Positions 1 to 42,654 are shown, numbered from the stretch's first letter. The stretch: 64,000 bases of DNA from Cranoglanis bouderius (GCA_023630585.1 CM042565.1:9132013-9196012); one strand, 5' to 3'. Program-made: numbers and translations. Notes: a model not told the origin generated them from the letters alone.

Positions 1-535
1 TATTGTGAGAGTATAAATGTGAGTGAGAGAGTATGATAGTGTGTGATGGTGTGTGTGTGTGTAAAGGTGTGTGTGAGAGAGTGTATAAAGGTGTGTGTGA
101 GAGTATAAAGGTGTGTGAGAGTATAAAGGGGTGTGTGAGCGTGTATAAAGGGGTGTGTGAGCGTGTATAAAGGTGTGTGTGAGCGTGTATAAAGGGGTGT
201 GTGAGCGTGTATAAAGGGGTGTGTGAGCGTGTATAAAGGGGTGTGTGAGCGTGTATAAAGGGGTGTGTGAGCGTGTATAAAGGGGTGTGTGAGCGTGTAT
301 AAAGGTGTGTGTGAGAGAGTGTATGAAGGGGTGTGTGTGAGAGAGTGTATGAAGGGGTGTGTGTGAGAGAGTGTATGAAGGGGTGTGTGTGTGAGAGTGT
401 ATGAAGGGGTGTGTGTGTGAGAGTGTATGAAGGGGTGTGTGTGTGAGAGTGTATGAAGGGGTGTGTGTGTGAGAGTGTATGAAGGGGTGTGTGTGTGAGA
501 GTGTATGAAGGGGTGTGTGAGAGTACGATAGTGTG
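1..535. repeat. GT-rich minisatellite in zzef1 intron
   Basis: Tandem array whose unit changes along its length: first irregular GTGTGTGAGA/TATAAAGG units, then a regular 22-base unit (GTGTGTGAGCGTGTATAAAG plus GG) to about 300, then a 26-base unit with GAAGGGG and GTGTGTGTGTGAGAGTGTAT to about 520. The array is cut by the window start. Confidence 0.9.
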
Positions 536-706
536 AGACATGTTAAGTTTGAATTGAATACTTGCCTCATGGATTTAAATACATAAAAGGAATTGCAGAG
601 TCTGGAATATAATTGATCACTGAATATAAATATATACAAATAACACGTCTAATCCTTGCACTGTACGTACAATGATGGTGTGTGTGAATTTGATTTGCTT
701 TCTCAG

Positions 707-31581
<30,875 letters not shown>

Positions 31582-33360
31582 AGCCGGGGAAAGTCAGGAC
31601 TGTCAGCGCAGTGTGTGTCCTCCATCGCTGCTTTAAAGCAGGCAGGTGAAACAAGGTGTACCAGGAAATCCCCCTTCTCTCTCACACAAACACACGCACA
31701 CAAACACACAAACCCGCATCTGCAGCGTCTTCCAGAAACCGGAAGCCTCTTTAATCAAAAAGGAACACGGCGAGAAGAGTTCTCCTTGTTTTCATATCAT
31801 TTTAGTCGAGGACATCAAAATTAGCAACGCTGATTTCGAAAGCACTTCGGACGAGCCAAAGGCATTCCCAAGAACTCAACAGCATCCTTCTTCCATTTTT
31901 TTTTTTTTCTTTTTCCCCTTACTTGAAGCCGCTCCATCGCTGAAAACAGGGCAACGGTGCCGCGTGCCAAATTTGCCATCGTTTTCCTCAAGCAAAGTCG
32001 CTCTTTCCTCCTTTTATTTATGCTCCTCTTTTTCAAGCGCACCTCGGGCGAGACAATCGATCATACTGAAAGCAGGTCACCTCTCGCCGCTTTGGCCCTA
32101 AAAATACAAGCAGCCCACACAGCCTCATCCGTCAGAGTGGCCCGAGACTTCAGCCCAACCAGTGATAGCCTTGGAGTCACGCCGCAGAGAGTCCCTCGAA
32201 CGTTTTCTTCTCAGCTAAAACGACTGTAACAAAACACAGTTTGTTTTTATTATTATTATTATTATTACTATTACTATTATTATTTGAATGTTCACATCAC
32301 ATGTATACTATTATATATCCATCACTTGAAAACGCTCATTCTTATACATGAATCTGCGCCTGGGATGTTGGTCTGATGTGCCATAGGCACCTGTACTGTA
32401 GCCTTAAAGCGATCAGTTCACTGACGGGTTTAGAATAAGGGACCGCTCTGGACCCGAGAATGAAATCATCTTTTTGCTTAGTTTTTTTTTTTTTTTTTCC
32501 TGGTTTGAACAACTAAATGAACAAGATTAAGGGAATTGATATTTTAAACTTATAGAGTGACATGGTGGTGGGAGGATTACAGGTTTGTTTTTGGGTTGTT
32601 GGGTTTTTTTTTTGTTTTTTTGGGGGGTTTTTTTGTCATCGCATAGGACATCAACAATCAGATGTGTGATTAAAATCATTCTTGATTTTAATTTATTTTA
32701 GTGGGTGTAAACTAGAAAAAAATTAGAAAGTTGTTGACGCCAAAGAAACTTCTTGCCTAAAAGAGAAAAAAAAATAAATAAACAATGAAGAACGTTCCAG
32801 AAGGTAGTGTGGGTTTCTAACAGGATATTTGGATGAAGATATAATAGACGTTGAGGTATTTTTGCATTGCTGACTGAAGATTAGTTAAAGGGATTAATAG
32901 GACTGGTGTTGAGGTTAAACACAGACCCTTTAGTCTTCAGTAATTTTGTTTACAAAACTGCAAGTACATACAGAGCGTTAGCCGCTTCCGGTGCCTGAAC
33001 TCCACTTTCAAGATGGCTGCCAAGTAGACTTCCGGTCTCTCCAAGCCTCAGATCTGGATAAATTTATGTGCCTATGTTTGAAATGAAGCAATCTTGATTT
33101 GTCATGTCATTGTAAGAGAACTTAACCATTATATTTTTTAAAATGAGAATTCTATGCCTTTAATTTGAAGTATCTTTTTTTTTCATGAATGTCATCCTTT
33201 TTTGTATTTGGTTCATCCATTACTTGGTTGATGTTTCATGTGAATTAAAATCGACATGAATGTAAATAGTTATGTATTATAATGGTAATTGCACATATAG
33301 GGAAAAAAAATATTTCATATCAGCTCACTCCCCGTAATAAATCCAAATTATTTAATATAT
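31582..33360 (+). other. zzef1: zzef1 3' UTR (probable extent)
   Basis: Sequence after the stop. AT-rich with long T runs, no further coding exon and no full transposon. Candidate poly(A) signals: AATAAATAAA at 32773-32782 and AATAAA at 33336-33341; I chose the distal one for the end. The proximal signal would give a 1.2-kb UTR. The cleavage site cannot be fixed from sequence alone. Confidence 0.5.
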
Positions 33361-33810
33361 TGTTCTGGGTTAAAGATTTAACTCTTGATTTTGTATGTCA
33401 TGGCACTTGAGGAAAAAAAAAAATTGAGTTTTTAATTAAAATGCAGTTGATGCTCCATTGCTTTCTGTTTTTCTTTCTTTCTTTTCTTTTTTTTATTTTA
33501 AATTAAAATTAATTAATGATACCTTTTTTTGTAGGGATGCATCGATACCATTTTTTTTCAGACTGTGTACAATGTTTTTTGGTATCCTTCGATACGGATA
33601 CAGATGCTACAACGAGTTACCTTCTTAGTAACAATCAGAGCATTTTATTTAGCTCTGTCTATGTAGCAGTGTCTTTAATAGAGCGCGGGTATTTTTAAAC
33701 CTGAGTACGCAGAGCATTAGCAGTGAAAACATGTTCATGAAAAATGAAAATAAGGTGATGTGAGTTGCACCTTTGGCATGAACCAAGTGTAGACCTGAAG
33801 TGTGCATGTC

Positions 33811-34345
33811 TCAGGCTACGTCCATATTAATCCGGATAGATCTGAAAACTGCATTTTCATTTTAAAACGCTGTCCGTCTACACTGGCTTCTTCAAACGTT
33901 TTCCAAAAATTGCTCGTCCACACTGAAACTTCTGAAAATTCTCACATCCCTGTACTGCGCACGTGTAAAAACGTGAGAAGCGTTGTCCTGCATCATTTCC
34001 GTCAGGCGTTTATTTAAAAACGCAGTGTGAAGGTTGAACCAAGTGACATTAACCTTTAACAAAGATATCAAACTGGATAGCAGGCACAACAACTGCAGTA
34101 CCACCATGTTGTTTGTTTTGAGTTGAATAGGTCACATGACTAAACAAAACGTCAACGGTTTTTAAATTTCTTGGTTTTCTCAGTCCACACCACAACGTGG
34201 AAATGGCGTTTTCAAATTTATCCGCATGGGAGAGTGTTTTTGAAAAGCTTAGTTTTCGCTGGACAAAACCTCTGTCTCGGTGTGGACGGAAGGCCAAGAC
34301 TCTGCGTTTTCAAATTAATCCGGATTAATGTGGACGTAGCCTCGG
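33811..34345. mobile_element. Non-autonomous DNA element (GGCTACGTCCA ends)
   Basis: Left end GGCTACGTCCATATTAATCC and right end GGATTAATGTGGACGTAGCC are inverted. Inner arms also match (CGTCCACACTGAAAC against GTGTGGACGG). No coding frame. Its right end is extended as the tandem array that follows. Confidence 0.75.
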
Positions 34346-34765
34346 TGCGTTTTTATTTTTATTTATTTATTTTATTTTATTTTATTCAAATTTATACAGA
34401 TTAATGTGGACGCGGCCTCGGTGCGTTTTCGGATTTATCCGGATTAATGTGGACGCGGCCTCGGTGCGTTTTCGGATTTATCCGGATTAATGTGGACGCG
34501 GCCTCGGTGCGTTTTCGGATTTATCCGGATTAATGTGGACGCGGCCTTGGTGCGTTTTCAGATTTATCCGGATTAATGTGGACGCGGCCTCGGTGCGTTT
34601 TCAGATTTATCCGGATTAATGTGGACGCGGCCTCGGTGCGTTTTCAGATTTATCCGGATTAATGTGGACGCGGCCTCGGTGCGTTTTCAGATTTATCCGG
34701 ATTAATGTGGACGCGGCCTCGGTGCGTTTTCAGATTTATCCGGATTAATGTGGACATAGCCTCAG
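34330..34765. repeat. 43-bp minisatellite built from a transposon end
   Basis: The 43-base unit runs GTGGACGCGGCCTCGGTGCG, then TTTTCGGATTTATCCGGATT and AAT. Unit starts fall at 34406, 34449, 34492, 34535, 34578, 34621, 34664, 34707 and 34750, an exact 43-base period. An earlier variant at 34330 is separated by a TTTTATTTAT insert. The GGATTAATGTGGACG core is the terminal inverted repeat of the element just before. Confidence 0.92.
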
Positions 34766-34787
34766 TATTCAGTGCCCACAGAACTGA

Positions 34788-34793
<6 letters not shown>

Positions 34794-34834
<41 letters not shown>
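34794..34834. repeat. (CT)n microsatellite
   Basis: About 20 CT dinucleotides just after the minisatellite. Confidence 0.95.
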
Positions 34835-34836
<2 letters not shown>

Positions 34837-35483
34837 GTATCCCAGTTTCTCTGCATACCCTTTTCACTGCTCCACATTCTCAAATACCTTTGTGTGTGTG
34901 CACAATTCAAGGTACCTTGCACCCATTTGATGACCAGGCTCACTGATACTGCTCTGTGTGCTCACGTCGGCCACCTTTGCACTCTCTGTTAAAGATACTG
35001 CTTATAGACCGGAAGGATGTTTTTGTGTTTTAGGAAGATGCTGTAGGAGCAGTTTGCAGTCCGCTTGGCTTCGATTGTTAATGGGGAAATGCATCCGGAT
35101 CTCTGTCATTTCATGTCATGTTGCTTAGAATGGCATTTTGATGTGTACGAGGATGAGTAAATGAGCCAGACGGATATCTGACACCAGTGTCAGTATTGAT
35201 GCATCCCTATTATTTTGTATGTCGGAGATCACTGGTACTATACCGAGTTTTTATTATTATTTTTTTTTCCTGTCTCAGTTTTTCCTTTATGTCTCACTGA
35301 TGTGTGTGTTCAAGTTAAGCAAACATTGTGTTCCACCCTTTAAAACAACATCTCATAACCACTGCAAATAATGATCTATGTGACCATTTGTACCCTCCTA
35401 GAATGTAAACCATCTGTTGCTTTTTACTATTGTTGTCCCTGAGTCCTATAGTATTACATGTCACTTATTTTTCTTTTTTTGCT

Positions 35484-35486
35484 CGC

Positions 35487-35529
<43 letters not shown>

Positions 35530-35538
35530 GTATGTGTC
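35484..35538. repeat. (CTGT)n/(CT)n microsatellite
   Basis: Eight or so CTGT tetranucleotides passing into CT dinucleotides. Confidence 0.93.
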
Positions 35539-35657
35539 TCTCTCATATCCTGGAGGTTTGCACACCCACACTCTTGCTGAATTAAACGCATTCTTCATCA
35601 CCTGAATGAATGTGTGCATCTTTACTTCAGCTGATCTCATTCTTTCTTTCCACGTCT

Positions 35658-35678
35658 GTCTCTCTCTCTCTCTCTCTT

Positions 35679-35732
<54 letters not shown>
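35658..35732. repeat. (CT)n microsatellite
   Basis: CT dinucleotides with one TTGCT break. A second tract lies 200 bases downstream. Confidence 0.95.
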
Positions 35733-35735
<3 letters not shown>

Positions 35736-35936
35736 ACTAGTCTCCCACTCGTTTCTCCCTCCCACTGTCCCTCCATCCGTGCATAGAGGGTGAACGGGGG
35801 ACATGTTATAGCCCAGGCGGCCGATGATGATAATGTTTGGAGTGATAAAATTCGAGGGGGAATATATTGGATAAGATGGTGATGATTCAGTGCAGTACTG
35901 CACTCAAACAGCCCCCACATCTCTGAGTCAGCCCTG

Positions 35937-35938
<2 letters not shown>

Positions 35939-36014
<76 letters not shown>
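35939..36014. repeat. (CT)n microsatellite
   Basis: About 36 CT dinucleotides; the open frames of Arg/Glu or Ser/Leu over it are artefacts. Confidence 0.96.
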
Positions 36015-36016
<2 letters not shown>

Positions 36017-37254
36017 CTTCTCTTCTCTCCCTTGATCACTCCATCCTCCTCTCTCTCTCTCTGTCCATCTATCTGTGTTGGCCACTCTGAGAATTTGAGA
36101 ATACAGTGGGTTGAGGACACCAGAATGTCAACAGAAGGGAATCTACGGTGGTGGGTTGAATGAATTCTAAATAACCTATGACACTCTGACAGTGTAAAGC
36201 TTGCTCGCAGCACCAACACTCTGACAAATATCACCCAGGAAAGGAGGAGGAATGCAAATGTTTTAGAATGATTCAGCTTTGAACAGGATTAGTCCTCGTT
36301 TTTAGAGTTGTTCATCTTTTGCGTGTCCATGTGGGTCATTTGGTGGGCTAAGCAGGCAAGATGGGCTCTGAAACACCACCAAACTACCTTGTACCTACAC
36401 TTATTATCAATTTAATCAGATACACCTACCCTGTAGGTGCCTTGATATACAATTACTGTCTGTAGCCCATGTTGCTGTTTCGAGTTTGTCAGCCCCCTGT
36501 ATACTGTCCATGACCATGGGACCACCACTGCTTGGGTGAACTTCGTGATATTATGCGCTGGACAATCCTAATATTTTCATTGTCCAGCCATTGATAGATG
36601 TGTATTTATTCTGTTTTAGACACGTCTACCTTGTTGGTGCACCTTGTAGAACTATTTTTATAGAAGTAGTCTATAATTAAAATTCCCTCACAAATAATAT
36701 CTACTCAATGGTGATTCTACCTTTGTCCCTTTCCACTAATGATTGGGGTATATGGTAGGATTACCCAAGTGGCAACTTAAACTGATAAATCTTATAAGCT
36801 TTCTACAAAGGTCTATTAAGCTTCTTTGTTTTCTAGAGCATGGAATTGTCCAGTAGAGTCGAGTCAAGGTGCATGAGATTATGGTATGATATTGAATACA
36901 TTTCATCACTCATCATGAGGAACATGCTTGTCCAGTTAATACTACTAAGATATACTGCAAAAAGTCTTAACATTGAAATATCTAAATGAGGAACATCCAT
37001 AGCATTGATTAGCATTGAAAGATGCTACACTGAAACCTTTTCTTTAAAAGAGAGAGGATTTAGAGTGGCTGTGGTCAATATACAAACATACTGATCAGAG
37101 AAAGCTGTTACTTTATCACATTGCAGTCAATTAAAGTAGCAGTGTGCAATGTTTCATGTGTATCTAGACTTAAGGAGTAATCATATTTTACCTTAAAATA
37201 AGTGTGATTTGAAATACTGCCATGAAATTAGATCTGGCTAGTTTCTTCAAATTA
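36015..37254. other. Intergenic, nothing firm
   Basis: No gene. At 36400-36650 ATACACCTACCCTGTAGGTG and ACACGTCTACCTTGTTGGTG look like a worn non-autonomous element, too degenerate to call. Confidence 0.35.
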
Positions 37255-38424
37255 CAGCAGTGCTTAACGGTTTGTGAACCCTTTACAATTTTCTATATTT
37301 CAGCATAAATATGACCTAAAACATTATCGTCCTAAAAGTGGATAAAGAGAACCCAATTAAACAAATGAGACAAAAAATATTATACTTGGTCAGGAAAATG
37401 ATCCAATATTACATTTCATGACTTTGACTTGACCATTCCAAACCATTAACTTTATTCTTCTTTAATCATTCCTTGGTAGGAATGAGCACTTGCTCACCTA
37501 AGCACTTAAGCACTTGTGTGCTTAGGTTCATTGTCTTGCTGCATGACCCACTTTCTCTTGAGATTCAGTTCATGGACAGATGTCCTGACATTTTCCTTTT
37601 GAATTCGCTGGTATAATTAAGAATTCATTGTTCCATCAATGATACTGTAGCAGCCGTCCTGGCCCAGATGCAGCAAAACAGGCCCAAACCATGATACTAC
37701 CACCACCATGTTTCACCGATAGGGATAAGGTTTTTATGCTGGAACACAGTGTTTTCCTTTCTCCAAACATAACGCTTCTCATTTAAATGAAAACCAAAAT
37801 GTTCTATTTTACTCTCATCTATCCACAAAACATTTTTCCAGTAGCCTTCTGGCTTGTACACGTGATCTTCAGCAAACTGCAGAAGGGCAGCAATGTTCTT
37901 TTTGGAGAACTATTACACATGTTGCTCTTGGAGTGATCTTTGTTGGCCACTCCTGGGGAGGGTGACAATGGTCTTACATTTCCTCCATTTGTACACACTC
38001 TGTCTAACTGTGGATTGGTGGAGTCCAAACTCTTTAGAGATGGTTTTGTAACCTTTTCCAGCCTGATGAGCATCAACAACGCTTTTTCTGAAGTCTTCAA
38101 AAATCTCCTTTTTCATGCCATGATACACTTCCACAAAGTTGTGAAGATCAGACTCTGATAGATCCCTGTTCTCCCATTGAAAACACATGACTCTAATTTC
38201 ACATTCAAATTAACTGCTAATCCTACAGGTTCACACACTTTTGCCACTCACAAATATGTAATATTGGATCATTGGACCAAGTATAATATTTTTGTCTCAT
38301 TTGTTTCATTGGGTTCTCTTTGTCTACTTTTAGGATTTGTGTGAAAATCTGATGATGTTTTAGGTCATATTTATGCAGATATATAGACAATTCTAAAGGG
38401 TTCACAAACTTTCAAGCACCACTG
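37255..38424 (-). mobile_element. Tc1-like transposon, shortened (minus)
   Basis: TA-flanked. Ends CAGCAGTGCTTAACGGTTTG and (complement of right) CAGTGGTGCTTGAAAGTTTG are inverted, with TIRs of about 200 bases sharing AAACAAATGAGACAAAAA-type sequence. The minus frame 38188-37913 encodes the N-terminal helix-turn-helix (KSVVDAHQAGKGYKTISKEF and LHQSTVRQSVYKWRK) and then loses frame; the catalytic part is only partly traceable. Confidence 0.85.
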
Positions 38425-38509
38425 TAGGTTCATGCTTACTGTTTTTCTGGCCAAGAAATAAGTTATGCTAAGTTCTAGCCTTTTTTCTCAAAAACCTCCT
38501 CACAAGGTA

Positions 38510-39034
38510 CAGTACTATGCAAAGGTTTTAGGCACATGCAAAGAAATGCTGTAGAGCAAAGATGCCTTCAAAATAATGAAATTAAATGTTTCTACAATTT
38601 TTTTTAAAAATATCGTACAAAGCAGTAAACAGTAGTAAATGAAACAAAGTCAATATTTGGTGTGACAAAAAAAATAAAATAAAAATAGTAGTCTCCTGTA
38701 CAATTTGTGCAGTTTTATAAGGAAATGAGCTGGTAAGTTTTATTGAGCATCTTGCAGAACCAGCCACAGTTCTTCTGGAGACTTTGACTTTCGCACTTGA
38801 TTCTTATTTTTGCAGCAAAACCCAGCAGCCTTCATTGTGTTTTTTGTATGAAAAGTGTCTCTTACGTAATATGCTGCTTTCTTTAATGACGTACAAACAT
38901 TTTTCTGTAACATTTAATTTTATGCTAGAAAACTAATGCTTGGGAATCTAAAATGTTTTTTGTACTGACTTGATAATGTAGAAGTCATAAAATAAAAAAA
39001 AAAATAGGGTGCCTAAAACTTTTGCACAGTACTG
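38510..39034. mobile_element. MITE, AAGTTTTAGGCAC family copy
   Basis: Ends CAGTACTATGCAAAGGTTTT and CCTAAAACTTTTGCACAGTA are inverted. The interior is nearly the same as 43295-43848 (GAGCATCTTGCAGAACCAG, TTTGACTTTCGCACTTG). 525 bases, non-coding. Confidence 0.85.
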
Positions 39035-39042
39035 TGTATATA

Positions 39043-40556
39043 CAGCTGTGGCCAAAAGTTTTGAGAATGACACAAATATTAATTTTCACAAAGTCTACTG
39101 CTTCAGTGTTTTTAGACCTTTTTGTCAGATGTTACTAACTGTTACTGAAGTATAATCACAAGCATTTCATAAGTGTCAATGGCTTTTATTGACAATTACA
39201 TGAAGTTTATGCAAAGAGTCAATATTTGCAGTGTTGACCCTTCTTTTTCAAGACCTCTGCAATTCGCCCTGGCATGCCGTCAATCAACATCTGGGCCACA
39301 TCCTGACTGATGGCAAACCATTCTTGCATAATCAATGCTTGGAGTTTGTCAGAGTTTGTGGGTTTTTGTTTGTCCACCCGCCTCTTGAGGATTGACCACA
39401 AATTCTCAATGGGATTAAGGTCTGGGGAGTTTCCTGGCCATGGACCCAAAATTTCGATGTTTTGTTCCCCGAGCCACTTCGTTATCACTTTTGCCTTGTG
39501 GCAAGGTGCCCCATCATGCTGGAAAAGGCATTGTTCGTCACCAAACTGTTCTTGGATGGTTGGGAAAAGTTGCTGTCTGAGGATGTTTTTGTACCATTCT
39601 TTATTCATGGCTGTGTTCTTAGGCAAAATTGTGAGTGAGCCCACTCCCTTGGCTGAGAAGCAACCCCACACATGAGTGGTCTCAGGATGCTTTACTGTTG
39701 GCATGACACAGGACTGATGGTAGCGCTCACCTTTTCTTCTCCGGACAAGCTTTTTTCCAGATGCCCCAAACAATCGGAAAGGGGATTCATCAGAGAAAAT
39801 GACATTACCCCAGTCCTCAGCAGTCCAATCCCTGTACTTTTTGCAGAATAGCAGTCTGTCCCTGATGTTTTTCCTGGAGAGAAGTGGCTTCTTTGCTGCC
39901 CTTCTTGACACCAGGCCATCCTCCAAAAGTCTTTGCCTTACTGTGCGTGCAGACGCACTCACACCTGCCTGCTGCCATTCCTGAGCAAGCTCTGCACTGA
40001 TGGTGCCCCGATCCCGCAGCTGAATCAACTTTAGGAGACGGTCCTGGCACTCTCCTTGAAGGTCTTGATGATCCGATAAATGATTGATTTAGGTACAATC
40101 TTACTAGCAGCAATATCCTTGCCGGTGAATCCCTTTTTGTGCAAAGCAATGATGGCTGCACGTGTTTCCTTGCAGGTAACCATAGTTAACAGAGGAAGAA
40201 CAATAATTTCAAGCACCACCCTCCTTTTAAAGCTTCCAGTCTGTTATTCTAACTCAATCAGCATGACAGAGTGATCTCCAGCCTTGTCCTCATTAACACT
40301 CTCACCTGTGTTAACGAGAGAATCACTGACATGATGTCAGCTGGTCCTTTTGTGGAAGGGCTGAAATGCAGTGGACTTGTTTTTTTGGGATTAAGTTCAT
40401 TTTCATGGCAAAGAGGGACTTTGAAATTAATTGCAATTCATCTGATCACTCTTCATAACATTCTGGAGTATATGCAAATTGCCATCATAAAAACTGAGGC
40501 AGTAGACTTTGTAAAAATTAATATTTGTGTCATTCTCAAACTTTTGGCCACGGCTG
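39043..40556 (-). mobile_element. Tc1-like transposon, DD35E type, nearly intact (minus)
   Basis: 1514 bases flanked by TA. Ends CAGCTGTGGCCAAAAGTTTT and (right complement) CAGCCGTGGCCAAAAGTTTG are inverted, continuing through GAGAATGACACAAATATTAA. The transposase occupies 40183-39219 with one frameshift (see the pseudogene entry). It is the best preserved mobile element in the window. Confidence 0.92.
39219..40183 (-). pseudogene. Tc1-like transposase with one frameshift
   Basis: Cut-and-paste DDE transposase acting on its own TIRs. N-terminal part from 40183: MVTCKETRAAIIALHKKGFT with a helix-turn-helix (GKDIAASKIVPKSIIYRIIK), reading to about 40031. A shift of one base then moves to a 269-codon frame (40028-39219) with the second DNA-binding part (AELAQEWQQAGVSASARTVR) and the catalytic triad: Asp80 (FSDESPF), Asp172 (FQHDGAPCH), Glu208 (PDLNPIENLW). 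Thirty-five residues separate the last two, one more than the usual DD34E. Total near 320 residues, close to the family length of about 340. No other stop, so it decayed recently. Confidence 0.88.
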
Positions 40557-40667
40557 TAATGTAGTTTTAAGAGGGACTTAAAAGTGGTTTCTTTGTTATC
40601 TGATATATTGTAGCTAGCTGACTGAGAGTTCTCGTTTAAATAATTCATGAAAGACGTGCAGGTTCAG

Positions 40668-40985
40668 TATTTCAGGTTAGCACGTTTGCCTCGCACGTCC
40701 GAGGTTGGGGGTTCGATTCCCACCTCCGCCCTGTGTGCACAGAGTTCTCCCCATGCTTCGGGATTTTCTCCGGGTACTCCAGTTTCCTTCCCAAGTCCAA
40801 GGACGTGCAATGTAGGCTGATTGCCTTTTCCAAATTTTCCATAGTATGTGTGCGGTTGTGCCATTCAGTTGGCACCCCATCCAGGGTGTCCCCTGCCTTG
40901 TGCCTGAGTTCCCTGGGATAGGCTCCAGGCTCCCCCGCAACCCTGTGTAGGATAAGCGGTATAGAAGATGGATGGATGGATGGAA
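40668..40985 (+). mobile_element. tRNA-derived SINE, Mermaid-like, best copy
   Basis: Head with A-box part GTTAGCACGTTTGCCTCGCA and B box GGGGGTTCGATTCCCACC; body CTCCGGGTACTCCAGTTTCC; tail part CCTGGGATAGGCTCCAGGCT, ending in (GGAT)n at 40970-40983. Full-length or nearly so at about 318 bases. Confidence 0.85.
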
Positions 40986-41224
40986 AATGAATTGCAGAGA
41001 TACACAATTTATTTTTTGGTAGGTATGGACGGAATTTTCCAGTAATTTATTGCAATTTACCTCATAGGTAGTATGGGGGGGCTCTAAGAATTACAATTGG
41101 CTCCTTTAATGATAAACCTCCATTTTGTTTCAAGAGGCAAGTGGGATTTAATTTCAGGCTTTTTCTGGTTTTCAGGTTGTACACATGTACTGTAGAAATT
41201 TAAAATGTTACTTTCAGTGCTGTT

Positions 41225-41227
<3 letters not shown>

Positions 41228-41286
<59 letters not shown>
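41228..41286. repeat. (CT)n microsatellite
   Basis: About 29 CT dinucleotides. Confidence 0.96.
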
Positions 41287-41290
<4 letters not shown>

Positions 41291-41789
41291 GTCACACACG
41301 TAAAGTGAAGGGCTTGATCACTATGCTGTACCCCTCCCTCGAGCGAGCTGAAAATGAAACTCTGCGGTTATATCATTTGTCCTTCGAGAGAGTTAAAAAG
41401 AGGTTATTGGACCATCTCTCCTCAGCAGGTGCACTTTCACTGCACCAACTCTTCGTTTTCTTTTCTTAATTTGTTTCACACACACAACAAAGGTGAACGT
41501 TACCTCAGAAAATTTGGCATCACTTTGCACATCCCCCGCAACCCACACAAACTAACCAGCTCTGCACACTCCCCCACTCTTGGAACAAGCTTTTATACAC
41601 TTTCTTTCCTTCCACTAAGTACACAAACTCCAAAACAGTATAATCTGACAGCGGGTATGACAAATGCAAATAAACAGTGCCTAATAGTCCGTGGCACATC
41701 CAGATACATGCTGTATTTATATGTTGTTTATTATTTCAGTGCCTCTCCTCATTATCACAGGCGAGACCACGTTTTCCGTTGACAGAAAT

Positions 41790-42200
41790 GCCCAGGCAGA
41801 AAGCAAAATGGCTGCCTACTTGACATGTACACTTCTGCACAGTACATGTAGTGTACTATACATGAAATCTGGATTCATCATAATAATGAGACCTATTTCC
41901 TGCCTCCCACCTGAGATGATAAGGGCGGTGGGTGTCATTTCCTGTGAGGCATGCTTGATAATTGGCTCGTTTAAATAAGCCATGAGAGTTCTGTTAGACC
42001 TCTCAACCCAGATTTTGCGACATGGCTGAGGGATGTCTGATTGCAGTACGGGAGCCACTCGAGGCCAATTTGTCTTCTCATTTTAATCTCATTTGATCCA
42101 CTCATAACTGGTTTAGTATTTAAAGAGATGGATGTGATAATGAGAATGTGGCATCCACATCCTTACAAATTAAGAGTTACAAAGAGTCTCAGGAGCACTG
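41790..42200. other. Repeat-free block, candidate regulatory element
   Basis: No repeat and no gene; motifs such as TTGATAATTGGCTCGTTTAA and GAGATGATAAGGGCGG (GATA and homeobox-like cores) are dense. Short open frames on both strands have no family likeness. Conservation not testable here. Confidence 0.25.
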
Positions 42201-42654
42201 AAACAAACATTGCTGACCCAGTGCACTTCCCACTCTCTGCTGAACATTGAAGTCAAGACAGGCACAAATAAAACATTATTCTTCTTGTCATGCTCTTTTT
42301 TCAGCTTACATTCCTCTAATATTGACTGGTGTGTCACAAATGCTTCCACTGGAACCAAAGGAAATATGGGACAGTAGAGCAATTCCAACTGTTCTGAGGC
42401 TTTGAAACTCAAAGAAGATTTTTTTTTTTTTTTCTTTAAAAAATATGGTTCCTGTTCAGTGATCCATTATACCTTGGTGATCAACTGACTGCCAAGATGG
42501 TAATTCTACTCCAAACCCATAACACTCACAGACGATTAATAATACTTTACTTAAGGGTATGTAATACCTTTAACGACAACAGATATAAATCTCGTTAAAG
42601 GTTTTTAATAAGGCTCATTTTAACTGCCGTCAGCTGACAGCTTGTGAGATTGTA

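Larger units (their letters stand above)
33532..35210. mobile_element. hAT-like element interrupted by other repeats
   Basis: Left end TAGGGATGCATCGATACC and right end (complement) TAGGGATGCATCAATACTGA are inverted. The right part shares CAGTTTGCAGTC and GATGAGTAAATGAG-type sequence with 8408-9026. The 1.7-kb span contains another DNA element and its 43-base array (33811-34765) and a (CT)n tract, so it is a composite. A TTTTTTGT/TATTTTGT pair at the borders may be an 8-base target duplication. Confidence 0.6.

Noticed and set aside
31646..32229. 151-codon frame in the zzef1 3' UTR
   Set aside because: Lies after the zzef1 stop, low-complexity Ser/Phe content, and an opposite-strand frame overlaps; no support for a second protein.
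34406..34765. CRISPR-like array (regular direct repeats)
   Set aside because: The repeats abut with no variable spacers, and the host is a vertebrate; it is a minisatellite.
35627..36234. Arg/Glu-rich 115- and 152-codon frames
   Set aside because: They are translations of (CT)n tracts.
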